From NCBI GenBank assembly GCA_007115705.1, contig QXEO01000553.1:14713277-14777276 (forward strand): a stretch of DNA of 64,000 nt, in the 5' to 3' direction. Below are positions 10,027 to 21,502 of the stretch, one piece after another. Below the pieces are notes generated by a model. The model made no database searches, was not told the origin of the DNA, and saw nothing but the letters and a program-made list of their open reading frames with translations. The first letter of the stretch is position 1; each line of letters begins with the position of its first letter. The DNA is from Dactylis glomerata. Lineage: Eukaryota > Streptophyta > Magnoliopsida > Poales > Poaceae. The translations under genes and the position numbers were made by a program.

Positions 10027-12667
10027 GCATCTTTGCAAATTACTGCGCCTAGCTCAAAGGCGTTAAAGAAAAGCACTCTTGCGAGATAACCCATTGTTTT
10101 ATTTTCAGTTCTTTTTGTTTTATTTGAGTCTTGGAAGTTATTACTACTGTAATAACCTCTCCTTGTCATTTTTATTTCGTTGTTGTGCCAAGAGAAGCCT
10201 CTAATTTGAGTGAGGTAAGATTTGGGGATGTTGCTGTCCCGAAACAGATTTCGGTGCTGCACCATAAAAATTCGTGAAAATTCTCAGAATATCTTTTGGA
10301 CCTGCGATTTCTTGCGCATATGCCCCAGGTTATATCCAAACTTTCATTATTTTAATACTTTTTGATTTGAGCAACAGAAAACCCTCTAAAAATTCAACCT
10401 TTGTCAGCTGTTCTATTTTGACAGATTTCAGCCAATATTTGTGTTTGCCGCTCGATCGCTTTCTTTTTGAGTTTTTTTGATCACGGAACTTTTGGGGAAG
10501 TTGCTACAGCAGTATATGCTTTATATATGGTGGTTTTGGGTTGAAATCTTAACCAAAGGGGTTGATTCATTATTATGTTTATGCTAATGTTGCTAATAGA
10601 ATTGTGTTAAGTTTTGTATGAAGGAAGTTTTCAAGTGTAGGGATTGGAGAATGATGAGATGAAGAATGGACAAAACCTCAAGCTTGGGGATGCCCATGTC
10701 ACCCCAAGAAATATCCAAGAGGTACAAGCGTCAAAGCTTGGGGATGCCCCCGATGCACCCCTTCTTCATCGGCAAAAATCAGGTCACCTTTCAAAACACT
10801 ATATTTTTATTGCTTCATGCACTATGCGTTTTTCTTGGAGCGTCAGTTGTTTGTGTTTTCAGTTTTCTTTTGATTTGTTTGCTGCAATAAATTGTTAGAT
10901 CACATCATGTTTCTTTTGGAGGAGATGAACTCGCTTTTCATTTGCCAAGAACACTCTAGTTTTCACTCTTATCGTTCAACAAGTGTTCTCTTTTTCTGCT
11001 ACTGCGTTTAGCTTTTGTTTTTCGCCTTGATTTTTGTTCAGATCTTGTTATATCTTTCCATCAAGGTGTATTTCGACCTCTGGTCTATGTTGGTTTTCCT
11101 CAAAAAGAGTTGTTTAAAAAAGTTCAAATGGTGTTGGAAAAGAGAAAAAGCTTTATGCAAAAAAGTGGTACAAAAAGGAGCTTGTGTAGACTGTGGCTTA
11201 GGCTTTTGGATGCCATGCTTGATTGCGTTTTGATAGTATGCTTAGTGATTTTTGCTATAGCATGACTTGTCTCAAATGACTGAGATTACTTAATGAGCCT
11301 TTGAAAAAATCATGCGTTGTTTTTATTATTTGGAAGCATTAATTTGGTTTTCTCCTTTGATGTTTTATTTGGGTTGACTTGGCACATGCTTACACATGTT
11401 GACTACAAAATAAGTCGCCTATAGCCTCTATGATCATTTGGGTTTTGACTTGTGATACCGCTTTATGCTTCTTTCAATGATGTTTTGTCGCTATGCATGA
11501 TTATGGCCGTTATTGCTCTCTTAGTTGGTCGCTCTCAGTCTTTTGCTAGCCCTCATTTTGTACTGAGTATGAGCTCTACTCGTGCATCCAACTTCCAAAA
11601 ACCAAGTTTGCCATTGTGTCCACTATAAATCCCTATGCATGGTATTTCAAAGCCACTCCAAGTAAATTTTCATGTGCTACCTTTCAAAACTTTCAAATAC
11701 TTCTCATTTTGTGCCACTGTTATTAGCTCATGGGGACGTAGTGGTCAGAATTGCTATCTTCCATATTAAATTGAGTACCCTTCGACTAGGCAGCTTCATC
11801 TACTCGTCATTAATTTTGCAAGGGAGCTGGTCAGACCATTGTAATCTAATTTTAAAAAAGAAAGAAAAAGAGCACTCCTCCATGGTATGTGAAAGTTGGT
11901 GGGCACCCGATGGAATCGGTTAGCCATGGTTTGAGAAAGGAAAAAATGTGGGGAGGAGTGCCAAAGCTTTATAAAAAAGCACCAATGTGCCAAATTTTCA
12001 AAGAACTCGGAACCGCTCTCACTTGTTTATTATGGAAGATAGCAAGTCCCCATTGCCAGTCGTTGACATGAAACAACCACCTCTCAAAATAATTTTTTAT
12101 CTCTCTTTTACATATGAAAAGCTCTAGCACATGCTAAATCACTGCTTCCCTCTGCGAAGGGCCTTTCTTTTACTTTTATGTTGAGTCTCCACCTTCTACC
12201 TTTATGCACCGTCTAGGAGAGCATAGTTGCCATTCTGAGTATAATGTGCATAGTCCCAAAGTTTATTATTGATTGATTCATGATTATGGTTTTGCTTGTT
12301 CTTAAATTACTTGTATCTAGTGACCCTCTTAAACTTGAAGGTGTCCTATGCATTTATGTTTTGCTACTCCATGAGAGACAAGCTGAAAACCATTTGTTAT
12401 GTTTTCCATATGGTTGAAACACACACGTGACTTTCATTGTTTTATTTTCATGATCTTTCCTTTGTGTTTCTTTTCATGCTATAACATGGTTGCTAAGTTT
12501 CTATTATCAAGATTATGTCTTTCATGCCCATGTTTTAAGTTCTTTGATCTCAGCACTCAATGCTCTACCTCGTTGAACAAATTGTGATGGTGCATGTCAC
12601 CTCAAAACTTATTCTTTTGTTATCACTTACCTACTCGAGGACGAGCAGGATTTAAGCTTGGGGATGC
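10027..12667 (+). other. T2 non-coding 3' region
   Basis: About 2.6 kb without a credible gene. From about 10045 it aligns with 48160-51084 of T6 and, in reverse, with the end of the window (T9). It contains two internal copies of the polypurine-tract motif AAGCTTGGGGATGC (10680-10693 and 10734-10747); the functional copy at 12654-12667 touches the 3' LTR. Short open frames are AT-rich and not conserved between the copies. Confidence 0.8.
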
Positions 12668-14080
12668 AGATATGTCTCAAATGTATCTATAATTTTTGAT
12701 GCTCCATGCTTGTTTCTACACCATTTTCCTTGTGTTTTGTTACACTTCATGGCATTTTATGCGATTTCTAGAACTAACCTATTGACAAGATGCCACAGTG
12801 TCAGTTCCCTATTTTCTGCTATTTTTGTGTTTCAGAAAAGCTACACAGTAAATATTCTCGGAATTGGACGAAACAAGTTCCAGAAGTCTTATTTTTCCTG
12901 GAAGAGGACCGAAGACCGAACGAGAGCCGGAGGGGGGCCAGGGGCCAGCCTCACCATGAGGGGGCGCGGCCCAGCCCCTGGCCGCGCCCCCCTGTGGTGA
13001 GACCCCCCTGGTCGCCTCCTGATGAAGCCCCTTCACCTATAAGTAGCCTCGCGATGGAAAACCCTAGGGGAATCGGCAATTTTTGAGAAAGAGTTCTGCA
13101 GCTCCGCCGCCGCCACCGATGAATTTTGGGGGACAAAAGTCTCTGTTCTGGCACCCTACCAGGACGGGGAAGTGCCTCCGGAGCCATCTCCATCGGTCTC
13201 CATCGCCGTCTCCGCCGTCTCCATCAACGTTGTTGTCTCCTATGATGAGGACGGAGTAGTTCTCCCCCGGGGCTAAGGGCTCTACCGGTAGCTATGTGGT
13301 TCACCTCTCTCTCCCATGATGTGATCTTTATGTGATCGTGAGCTTTGTATCTAGTTGAATTGGTAGATGTTATTATTCAGATATTATGCTACTCCTGTGC
13401 TTTATATTTGTAATCTCCGGAGATACCCTGTATCATTGTGTGAAGGTGACTAGTGTGCGCATCATGTGTATCTTTTTGGTTAATGTCTCTATGAATTGTT
13501 GGTGTTTGTTGGAACCATCTAGTGCGTTCACGGTGATAGTGTGGCACAATCTAGTTTGGGTACATATGGACTTTGAGGAGTGCTTCGTAGCCCTACGCAT
13601 GATTAGTGTTCATTTTCCATTGGAGAATTGTTTTGAGTTGCATATTGATGATAGTATCTATTGGTTCAATTATGTTATATTTGTTGAGAGTGTGTCCACT
13701 AGTGAAAGTATGATCCCTAGGCCTTGTTTCCAAGCTTTGCACATTGTTTCCTTTTAGTTTTGTTACATGTTTGCTCGCAGCGATACTTATTTCAGATTAC
13801 GTTTACTACTCATAATCATCACTACTACTTGTATTTCACTATCTCTTCGCCGAACTAGTGCACATATACATCTGATAAGTGTATTGGGTGTGTTGGGGAC
13901 ACAAGAGACTTTCTGTATCGTAATTGCAGGGTTGCTTGAGAGGGATAGCTTTGACCTCTTCCTCCCTGAGTTCGATAAACCTTGGGTGATCCACTTAAGG
14001 GAAACTTGCTGCTATTCTACAAACCTCTGCTCTTGGAGGCCCAACACTGTCTACAAGAACAGACACGTGCGTAGACATCA
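12668..14080 (+). repeat. T2 3' LTR (1413 bp)
   Basis: Begins AGATATGTCTCAAATG, a mutated form of the TGATACGTCTC start seen in T6 and T9, right after the polypurine tract. It ends GCGTAGACATCA. The next base starts T3 leader sequence. Relative to the 5' copy it lacks about 20 bases in the CGCCATCTCCAT-rich stretch near 6470-6500. Confidence 0.85.
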
Positions 14081-14463
14081 CATGGTATAGCCAATCTTCA
14101 CGCAATGATCTCCATCTTGTGTGCGCCGGCATGATCTCCATCACTCCACCATGATTGCCTCCACCAAGAATAGCAACTACAACTATTGCTAACTACTTAG
14201 CCATAAAGTAAAGCTATTACATGGCGTATAAGAAGTTGACACGCAGGTCATACAAAATTATAAAGACAACCATATGGCTCAACTCATCGACGTGCAAGTC
14301 GTGAAATATTACAAAACATGATCATTGCGTACATCTCAAATCATACACATCATGTCTTGGGCCATACCATATCACAAAACACTCCCTGCAAAAACAAGTT
14401 AGAAGCCTCTACTTTGTTGTTGCATGTTTTACGTGGCTTATGGGAGTAACAAGTTAAGAACAA
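14081..14463 (-). other. T3 leader, part distal to Hel1
   Basis: Non-coding 5' leader of T3, joined in the ancestral element to 16874-17170. It includes the BARE-type stretch AAGCCACGTAAAACATGCAA (minus strand) and repeated GATGGAGATCA-like words. I see no open frame here. Confidence 0.8.
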
Positions 14464-15065
14464 CTAGTCGTCAACCCGTGCTACTGCACGGGCTAGTAAT
14501 TAGTACAATTCCATCATGAGTCATATCTCAAAGCTTTATATAATTATGACCTGATAACCTACATCACACACCCTACGTATAGTAATTTTGGATCTACTAT
14601 TTGATGAAAGATGAAGTTATATATGCTGATTCTCAAGTTTAGTGTGATGAAATATAGATGTGTACGAACAACTATTTGATAATGAAACCTACTGGCGTTA
14701 ATCCACAGATCATTCGTATACGCACGCCAGGTCTTTCTAAAGTTGCCACTATCAAATGTGAGGATTTATATCAGTCAATCAATAATTATTAAAACCTGTA
14801 ATACAAAATAACTATAAAGAAAGATATAAATTTATTCATAATAATCTTGCCAATGGATAACTTTTAAAAAATATTGAGTGATGAAAGAATAAAATGGTTT
14901 TGAATCTCACCAAGCGCAGGCCGTTCCTAGTCCACCTCTCTAGAGCATCACCGATCATATTTTCTTGCAGATCCAGACCAATTTCCTTTCATCATCATGA
15001 ATAAAACATTATTCTGTTCACACACACCTCTCCCACATGAGCGAGTTGATCTGCCTCCTTCAAAG

Positions 15066-15458
15066 CATAGTTTAAAAAACCGAACCGGTGAGGTGACTGG
15101 CTCACGGGTTCACTAATCCAACCGGTGGCTCAGCTGGTTCAATAGCGACAACAAACCATCAAATTTAATAAATAATTAAGTTAATTTTGAAAAAAAATAG
15201 CATCGAGTCATATATTTTGTGTTTGCTTTTATAGTAGATCACAAACTAAGTGTAGTAAGTGTGGTATTAGGCCTTACGCGGGGTATTTGGAGCAAGACTC
15301 TAGGTTTTAGGATCATAATCTCGCAAAAACACATTATTTTTATGCATTTTTTGGTTTTTAATTAGTTGGACCAGTGACTCTTAAAAAACCAGTGAGGACT
15401 TCGGTTTAGAATTTTTTTTGGGTCAAACAACCGAACTGGTTTAGTTTTTAAAACTATG
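15066..15458. mobile_element. hAT-like MITE (393 bp) inside Hel1
   Basis: Flanked by a perfect 8-bp duplication CTTCAAAG (15058-15065 and 15459-15466). Ends are inverted: CATAGTTT...AAACTATG, with further similarity inward (ACCGAACCGGT versus ACCGAACTGGT). An 8-bp duplication is characteristic of the hAT superfamily. No coding capacity. Confidence 0.85.
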
Positions 15459-15556
15459 CTTCAAAGCGACGCCTGCTTACAATAATCTCATTAGCCTGAA
15501 GAAGAAATATCTAAGGCTTGAACTCCTTGAATGGTTTTCTTTGTCTCAACCTAAGA

Positions 15557-16350
15557 TGTGTCAAATGGATAGGTCGTTACTTCTAGACACCTTTTATAGT
15601 ATTTTTGTCTCTTTATACTTCCTAGATTATCATGATGACTATTATCTCTAGATCTTCAGGAAAATGACCATCCTCGCGTATATATTTGTCCGTGCAAGGT
15701 GCATGCTAATAATGTATGAAAATGCATGCAGGGATGCAACACGAAGAACATGAGTAGATATCTGAATTTTGAAGCACCGTAAGGCCTCGCTTGGAACGTC
15801 TTATAAATATACCGTCCGCCCTGGGTTTTCCATTGACAGCGTAATTCTAGCGTGGGCATCACAAGTCCGTGAATTTCTCCCTGGATTTTGACTAATATAC
15901 GACGTGCCAAGCGAGTCCTAAAGGAAAAATAATAATCCTAGATAAATGAATCTGGGTAAACCATGGAGAGGAACTCTTACTAAAGTTTCAATCGTATAAT
16001 TCTAGTAAAGAATATGTGTCAAATGGAATGGTAGTTACCTCTGGACCTTTTACAGTATTCTTGGAGTAGATGATCATGACTATTTTATCTATAGATCTTC
16101 AGAAAAATGACCGTCCGCACGTATATATTGCTCCTTGCAATCTGCCTGCAGGTAATTTTTGGAAAAAGCATGCATGGAAATATGCAACACGGAGGACATG
16201 GGTAGATAAAGTTTAGGTAATATTTGAAGATTGAAACACCGTTAAGGAAAAATAATTTAATATAAATTAACCTAGGTACACCATGGAGAGGTCTTCTTAC
16301 TATAGTTTCAATCGTATAATAATCCTAGTAAAGGATATATGATTTCACCG
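15557..16350. repeat. Imperfect direct duplication inside Hel1
   Basis: Sequence from GTGTCAAATGGATAGG (about 15557) recurs from GTGTCAAATGGAATGG (about 16017). Shared blocks follow in the same order, for example AGATCTTCAG.AAAATGACC and CCATGGAGAGG. The first unit is longer mainly because of the Tourist MITE. Similarity is moderate, so the duplication is old. Confidence 0.75.
15783..15918. mobile_element. Tourist-like MITE (136 bp) inside Hel1
   Basis: Terminal inverted repeats GGCCTCGCTTGGAACGTC and GACGTGCCAAGCGAGTCC, flanked by TAA on both sides (15780-15782, 15919-15921). TAA duplications and GGCC...TTGG ends are typical of PIF/Harbinger Tourist MITEs. The second unit of the surrounding duplication has the corresponding empty site near 16240-16250. 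Confidence 0.9.
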
Positions 16351-16873
16351 TGGGGTAACACCAGCAATTAGCGGGAGATCAACGTGGTTGGAATCAGCTG
16401 GTGCCGTGAGACAATTACCATAGTGTGCAGCTTATGGATCTGATTAGGAGAAGAAGTGCAATCTGTACCTGAGATCAGCCGGACTATTAGCAGATTGATC
16501 TAGCACGCTTGGTCGCTGCTGCCGATCGCCGCGCATGTAGGCATGTGACTATAGAGAGTCGGTGGCGAATTTTCCCATGGATCGACCTTGCACCTGACGC
16601 TACAAAATTTATTGGGCGATTGTTAACATAGTCGCTTCTGCGACATCACAACGAAATTGCAAAAGGCTGTTGTATTGCATGCCCTAGCGAGACGGGGAAG
16701 GACGACAGGAAAATAGGAGTCACGATTCATATCGTCAGCTCGTTGCGTGGAGGATACGGACACATCATCCAACGGTTTTAGATTGATCATCGGTTAATTG
16801 GATGGACACTATTTAATAACCTCTAGGATTAACGTGGAGCCTCCTACGGTGCCTCCAATTAGTAAATATAAGA

Positions 16874-17170
16874 TTCTTACCTGTGAAAAGCCACAACGGT
16901 GATATTATGGTTGCTAATATCCATTGAAAATCCCATGGCAACTATAGTGAGAGAAACTGGCATCCACCAGCCGCATATGTGGAACAAGCCACATGTCAAG
17001 TGTGAAGCTGGTCCCGCGAACAAGGTCGCGTAAGGTTGGCCTGGACCGCTTCAATCTCACTATACCGTGCCATAAGAAGTACACAAAATAGAGGTTTGCA
17101 ACAGAAAACATCAACGCCCACAACAAGCATGTTGCGTTCTACTCGTGAAACACATCTACGCATAGATCTA
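16874..17170 (-). other. T3 leader, part next to the primer site
   Basis: Non-coding leader directly downstream of the primer site. It has the BARE-type block TACGCGACCTTGTTCGCGG and TGGTGGATGCCAGTTTCTCT (minus strand). Small open frames here are not conserved proteins. Confidence 0.8.
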
Positions 17171-17182
17171 GCTCTGATACCA
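17171..17182 (-). other. T3 primer-binding site (tRNA-Met)
   Basis: The minus strand reads TGGTATCAGAGC one base after the LTR. This is the standard initiator tRNA-Met primer site of BARE-like Copia elements. Confidence 0.92.
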
Positions 17183-17183
17183 C

Positions 17184-18873
17184 TGAAGGACGGTATGCGA
17201 ACAAGAAAGCCAAGATCTAATCTAGGAGATGTAATCAATGAGAGAGATAGATGAGATCTTCATACACTTGAAGAAATCGCACAACAGAAACATTCAACAG
17301 AACGTGGATGATGTAGTCATACTAGCCGTCTCCTTCTCGCGATCTTATCTGATCCAACACCGCAAGTCGCGGTGCCTCCGAGAGATGCACACGTACAGTG
17401 CAGCAATGTCTCCTCCTTCCTTGGTCCAGCAAGTATGGTGGAGAGATAGATTGGATCAGCAGCACGACGGCGTGGTGCTTATGGTGGAGAATTTCTGCGG
17501 CAGGGCTCGCCTACGCGCAGTCGCGAGAGAGAGAAGTGGAGGGCAGTAGTTGGGCCAGTGGCTAGGGTTGGAGGAGGGGGAGGCTGTGCCCTAGCCCTCC
17601 CTTATATAGGAGGCTAGGCGGCCAGCTTGGCCCCTCCCCCAAGCCCTAGGCCAGCGGCCAAAGGAGGGCAGTGTGGGGGCAAGTTTCCCCCTCCTTCTTG
17701 AAGGGTTGCCCTAGGGTTTCCCCTGGGCTAGCCGGCTGGGCCCTTTTGGGCATGGTGCGCCTGGCCCAAGTAGCCAGGACACTTCCCCTTAGGCCCACGC
17801 AGGCCTCCATCAAGTGGGCCCACTATGGCCCCACTCCGGAACCTTCTAGAACACTCTGGTACAATACCGATAAACTCCGAAGCCTTTTTAGAATCCAAAA
17901 ACTGCTTTCCATTCTATGAATCTTATTCTCTAGACCATTCTGGAACCTCTCGTGATGTCCGGAATCTCATCCGAGACTCCAAACAAAAACTCAATAACCA
18001 ATTATCCATTATATCCTAACGTTGATGCACATTAAGTGTGTGACCCACGGGTTCGAGAATATGCAGACATGATCTTCTATCAATAATCAATAGCAGGATC
18101 TGGAAACCCATATTGACCCCCACATATTCATCAATGATCATATCGGATGAACCACGATGCCAGGATTCAATTAATCCTGTATATGTATTCCCTTCATCTC
18201 GCGATATTTTACTTGCCCGAGATTCGATCATCGGTATCTGCATACCTAGTTCAATCTCATTCACATCAAGTACTTTAGTTGTTCCATAATCCAATATCAC
18301 TTTGTGATTAACTCCTTAACCACATGCTTGCAGGCGGTGTTGATATCGATTACAGAGTGGGACTGAGGTATATCTCTCTGACTCGGGAGGGACAAATTCC
18401 ATCTCGATAGATACAACCCAACAAGTACTTTCTGATTACCTAAGAGACACCTTTATGATCACCCTTTCATAGGGTGATGTTTGATGACCTCAAAGCTCTC
18501 TTCCGGTACTAGGGAGTTGCATTTTCTCATGGTCTAAGGAATACAATACATGACATAGAAAAAAGTTTCGCAAAGATGAACACAATGACACGATCTAATT
18601 GTTGTGCTTTATTTGGGTTTGTCCATCACATCATTCTCCTAATGATATGACTTCATTATTAATTGACAGCTCATGTCTATGGTTAGGAAACCTTAACCAT
18701 CATTAATCAATGAACTAGTCCATAGAGGCATACTAGGGACACGGTGGTTCATAAACTACACAAGTATTAATGCTTCCGCTTAATACAATTCTAGCATAGA
18801 ATATAAACATTATCATGAACAAGAATTATAATAATAACATCTTTATTATTGCCTCTAGGGCATAATTCCAACA
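17184..18873 (-). repeat. T3 5' LTR (1690 bp)
   Basis: Runs from TGTTGG (18873) to CCTTCA (17184) on the minus strand. Length fits the 1.7-1.8 kb usual for this group. A TATA box TATATAAG lies at 17602-17609 on the minus strand. Open frames at 17238-17919 are inside this LTR and not genes. Confidence 0.9.
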
Positions 18874-19286
18874 TTGCTCAAAAGTTGAACTCTCACATCC
18901 TAGTTGGTGAAGACAGAGCCCATAATGTCATAAGGCTGCACTAAAAGTACTCTAAAGCACAGAAGACATGGTAATCTCTTTAATCCTGGGTGGCAATCCC
19001 GAGTGGCCCCCTGAGCATACATCCTCTCGAGGCATGTGTCCCAGAGCCCACCTACTTCGCCTCCTCTTATCAAACCAATCCACCCAGGTGATTCATTTTA
19101 GTTGAAATTCTTAATTTGTTCACAAAACACTTTATCAAAGTGATCATAGCATGGCATCAATGTTCAATAATATTTTTGCAAATAAGCTTGCATAGGTTTG
19201 AGTAAATACAAAATAGTATTTTGAAATTCTATTTTCTCAAAAGAGTTCTTCAAGAAATGATAGAAAGTTTGAAATAGTTTTTCTAA
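18874..19286 (-). other. T4 remnant, left part (probable LTR sequence)
   Basis: About 400 bases between the T3 LTR and the start of Hel2. If Hel2 is removed, this joins 53068-53176, which ends in a chromovirus-type LTR terminus (GGGATGTTACA). I therefore read it as part of that LTR, but no second LTR copy is available to confirm it. No gene seen. Confidence 0.45.
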
Positions 19287-20541
19287 TCTATACCTAATAA
19301 TAGAAGGAGCAAGGGTTCCATGGTTTGGTTCTTCTGTCAATACTGTTATCGCTAATTTCTTCGTATGTTGCAATCGCTTGCACGGGCCAAGCCCAACAAG
19401 GTAAGCGTGTCGCTTCATACAAGCTTTCTCATAGTTTGTGTGAGCAATTTCGTAGCTGACTCGGTTGTTGCAATGTCACCTGGCCCGATATACCTAGCCC
19501 CACACCGCCGGTCTGCCGCTAGATCGATCTAGATAGTCATCCTTGGCCAGATCGATCTAAATCATCATCCCCACGGTGTTCCCTACCACCCCGCGAAATC
19601 CGGCGTAGCGCTTGAAATCCAGCGCTCCGGGTAGCGCTTAAAATCCAGCTGCCGGCGCAGCCACCCTCCTCTGGTGGAAGAGGAGCTGGCCCGCAAGCTC
19701 CAAGCTGCCCTCGCGTGCATCCTTTCTCCGGTCGAGCTACGGGACTCCCCGTTCCTGCATGACGACAGCGCCCGACCCGCAGCACCGCTCGTCGGTAGTT
19801 GAGGCGTGGCCGCTGCGTCGCGCCATATCCGAGGAGGGAACAAGCCAGAGAAAGATTGGAGGGCCAGCCGTCGCTATGGTGAAGAGGAGGAGCGGCGGTT
19901 CTTTGATCTGATGGTGGGGTGGTTCCCGTAGGCGGTGGCTGCATCCAGGCGGCGCGTAGATAACATAAGAAGGAGGGGCACAATAGAGTGTGGGCGTTAT
20001 GGATCCACTGATTTCGTTGCAAGCGCTGGACAACACGAGGGACGCTGGAGGTGGCGATGCAGTGCTGGCGTGCCCACACCGCCACTAGATAGTCATCCTT
20101 GGCCAGATCGATGTAGATCATCATCCCCACGGTGTTCCCTGCCGCCCTACGAAATCCGGCGTAGCGCTTGAAATCCAGCGGCCCGGGTAGCGCTTAAAAT
20201 CCAGCTGCCGGCACAACCACCCTCCTCTAGTGGAAGAGGAGCTGGCTCTCAAGCTCCAAGCTGCCCCCGCGCGCATCCTTTCTCCGGTCGAGCTACGGGA
20301 CTCCCCGTTCCTGCATGACGACAGCGCCCGACCCGCAACACCGCTCGTCAGTAGCTGAGGTGTGGCTGCTGCGTCGCGCCACGTCCGAGGAGGGAACAAA
20401 CTAGAGAAAGATTGGAGGGCCAGCCATCACTGTGGTGAAGAGGAGGAGCGGCGGTTCTTCGATCTGATGGTGGGGTGGTTCCCGCAGGCGGTGGCTGCAT
20501 CCAGGCGGCGTGTAGATAACATAAGAAGGAGGGGCACAATA

Positions 20542-21448
20542 TGTCAGTGTTCTGGATACCGGGGTATCCCGGTCCACCTGTTCCTGGGCTCCTTCAACGG
20601 CCTAGCTTCGGCCCAGGGGTGGAACGATGACCAAAGCCAGCGGAGAAGACCCTCATGAGGAGGCGCCTCATGAGGAGAACGATGGCTAAAACTGCTAAGG
20701 ACCAGAAGACCTCCTCACGAGCTGTTTCTTGTGAGGGGAGGGACCACGTCCACGTCAGCTCGGCACGTTTCCGTGCTGAGCAAGAAGATAAGGGCAGAAG
20801 ACCGCGTACCGCCCACGCTACCCCCGACAGGAAGGAGACCAACTTTCGCCATGCCTGCATAAAGCGGCATAGTGGTTGTTGGCCACCCCCCTAAAAATAG
20901 CATGGACGGTGCAGGGCGCCAGAGGAAGACGTTAGCTTCCTCCACCCACTCTTGTGGACCGGCGCCACTACTCTACGAAGACTACGTCCATGGAAGAATC
21001 AAGACTATAGCTGTCCTCCCTCCTTGGCCGTGTGTGGCAACCCCTTCCCCAAGATGATAAGGGGAAGGAGGACCTAGGCGCTATAAAAGGAGGGGAGGCC
21101 ACCCCTTAGAGGGGATCGGATCTTCATCTTTGGGCTCCTAGCTAGGCTAAGTTGGTTCTTCTACCTCCAGCCAGTTAGAGCTCTGTAACCAAGACCTTAT
21201 ACTCCTCGCGAGGTATCGCGTCGTAATACAAGAAGGCAGGAAGTAGGGGTTTTACCTCACCACGAGGGCCCTGAACCTGGGTAAAGCTCAGTGTCTCTCT
21301 CTGCAGTGCGTTGTGCGTTCGATGACTCGAGGCTTCCGTCACCATGTTTCGTTGCGATCCAAGATCTCCCACGTTCAGCCCCCTGTGTTCGAATCTTTGG
21401 GTCCGTCGCGTGGTACCCCGTGTTCTTGCGACACGAAATCCATCGACA
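20542..21448 (+). repeat. T5 5' LTR (907 bp)
   Basis: Begins TGTCAGTGTTCTGG and ends ATCCATCGACA. A TATA box TATAAAAG lies at 21082-21089. Palindromic CCTCATGAGG occurs at 20651 and 20666, and CCTCGCGAGG at 21204. The 3' LTR is of nearly equal length with scattered substitutions. Confidence 0.93.
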
Positions 21449-21450
21449 TA

Positions 21451-21470
21451 TGGTGCGCCAGGTAGGGGGC
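21451..21470 (+). other. T5 primer-binding site
   Basis: TGGTGCGCCAGGTAGGGGGC starts two bases after the LTR, the normal position for a primer site. I do not assign the tRNA. Confidence 0.65.
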
Positions 21471-21502
21471 TGTGGTGTGTTTTCTTCTAGATCTGCTTCG
21501 AC

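Larger units (their letters stand above)
6053..14080 (+). mobile_element. T2: non-autonomous Athila-like Gypsy element
   Basis: 5' LTR 6053-7358 (its first about 130 bases are missing from this spot because of the LINE), primer site from 7369, a degenerate gag-like reading frame 7499-10026, a 2.6-kb non-coding 3' region and a 3' LTR at 12668-14080. No protease, reverse transcriptase, RNase H or integrase is found, so it must have moved with enzymes supplied in trans. The 3' region and the LTR heads match T6 and T9. Such elements are abundant in Triticeae (Sabrina-like groups); I do not assert a family name. It is inserted into the leader of T3; the right flank begins CATGG. Confidence 0.85.
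14464..16873 (-). mobile_element. Hel1: non-autonomous Helitron (2410 bp)
   Basis: On the minus strand the element begins TCTTATATTTACT after a host A (16873) and ends CTAG before a host T (14464). Seven bases inside the 3' end is a perfect hairpin, stem CCCGTGC/GCACGGG with a 4-base loop (14475-14492). The flanks are T3 leader on both sides with no target duplication, which fits insertion between A and T. No Rep/helicase gene is present. It carries two MITEs and an imperfect direct duplication. Confidence 0.85.
14081..18873 (-). mobile_element. T3: BARE1/WIS/Angela-like Copia element, 5' LTR and leader only
   Basis: On the minus strand the LTR begins TGTTGGAATTATGCCCTAGA (18873 downward), the hallmark of the BARE1/WIS/Angela group of Triticeae. 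It ends at 17184 and is followed by the tRNA-Met primer site. The leader continues to 14081, where T2 interrupts it; gag-pol must lie beyond T2, outside the window. The leader is also interrupted by Hel1 (14464-16873). The base next to the right LTR end starts TTGCT, the expected target duplication on that side. Confidence 0.9.

Noticed and set aside
14475..14492. Perfect hairpin that looks like a transcription terminator
   Set aside because: Its position seven bases from CTAG and the matching TC end at 16873 identify it as a Helitron 3' hairpin; rho-independent terminators do not apply to nuclear DNA.
17238..17919. Several open frames between 17238 and 17919
   Set aside because: They lie inside the BARE-like LTR of T3 and overlap its promoter region.
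19537..20130. Minus-strand open frame of 197 codons in Hel2
   Set aside because: It spans a tandem unit and is not preserved in the other two units; no domain seen.
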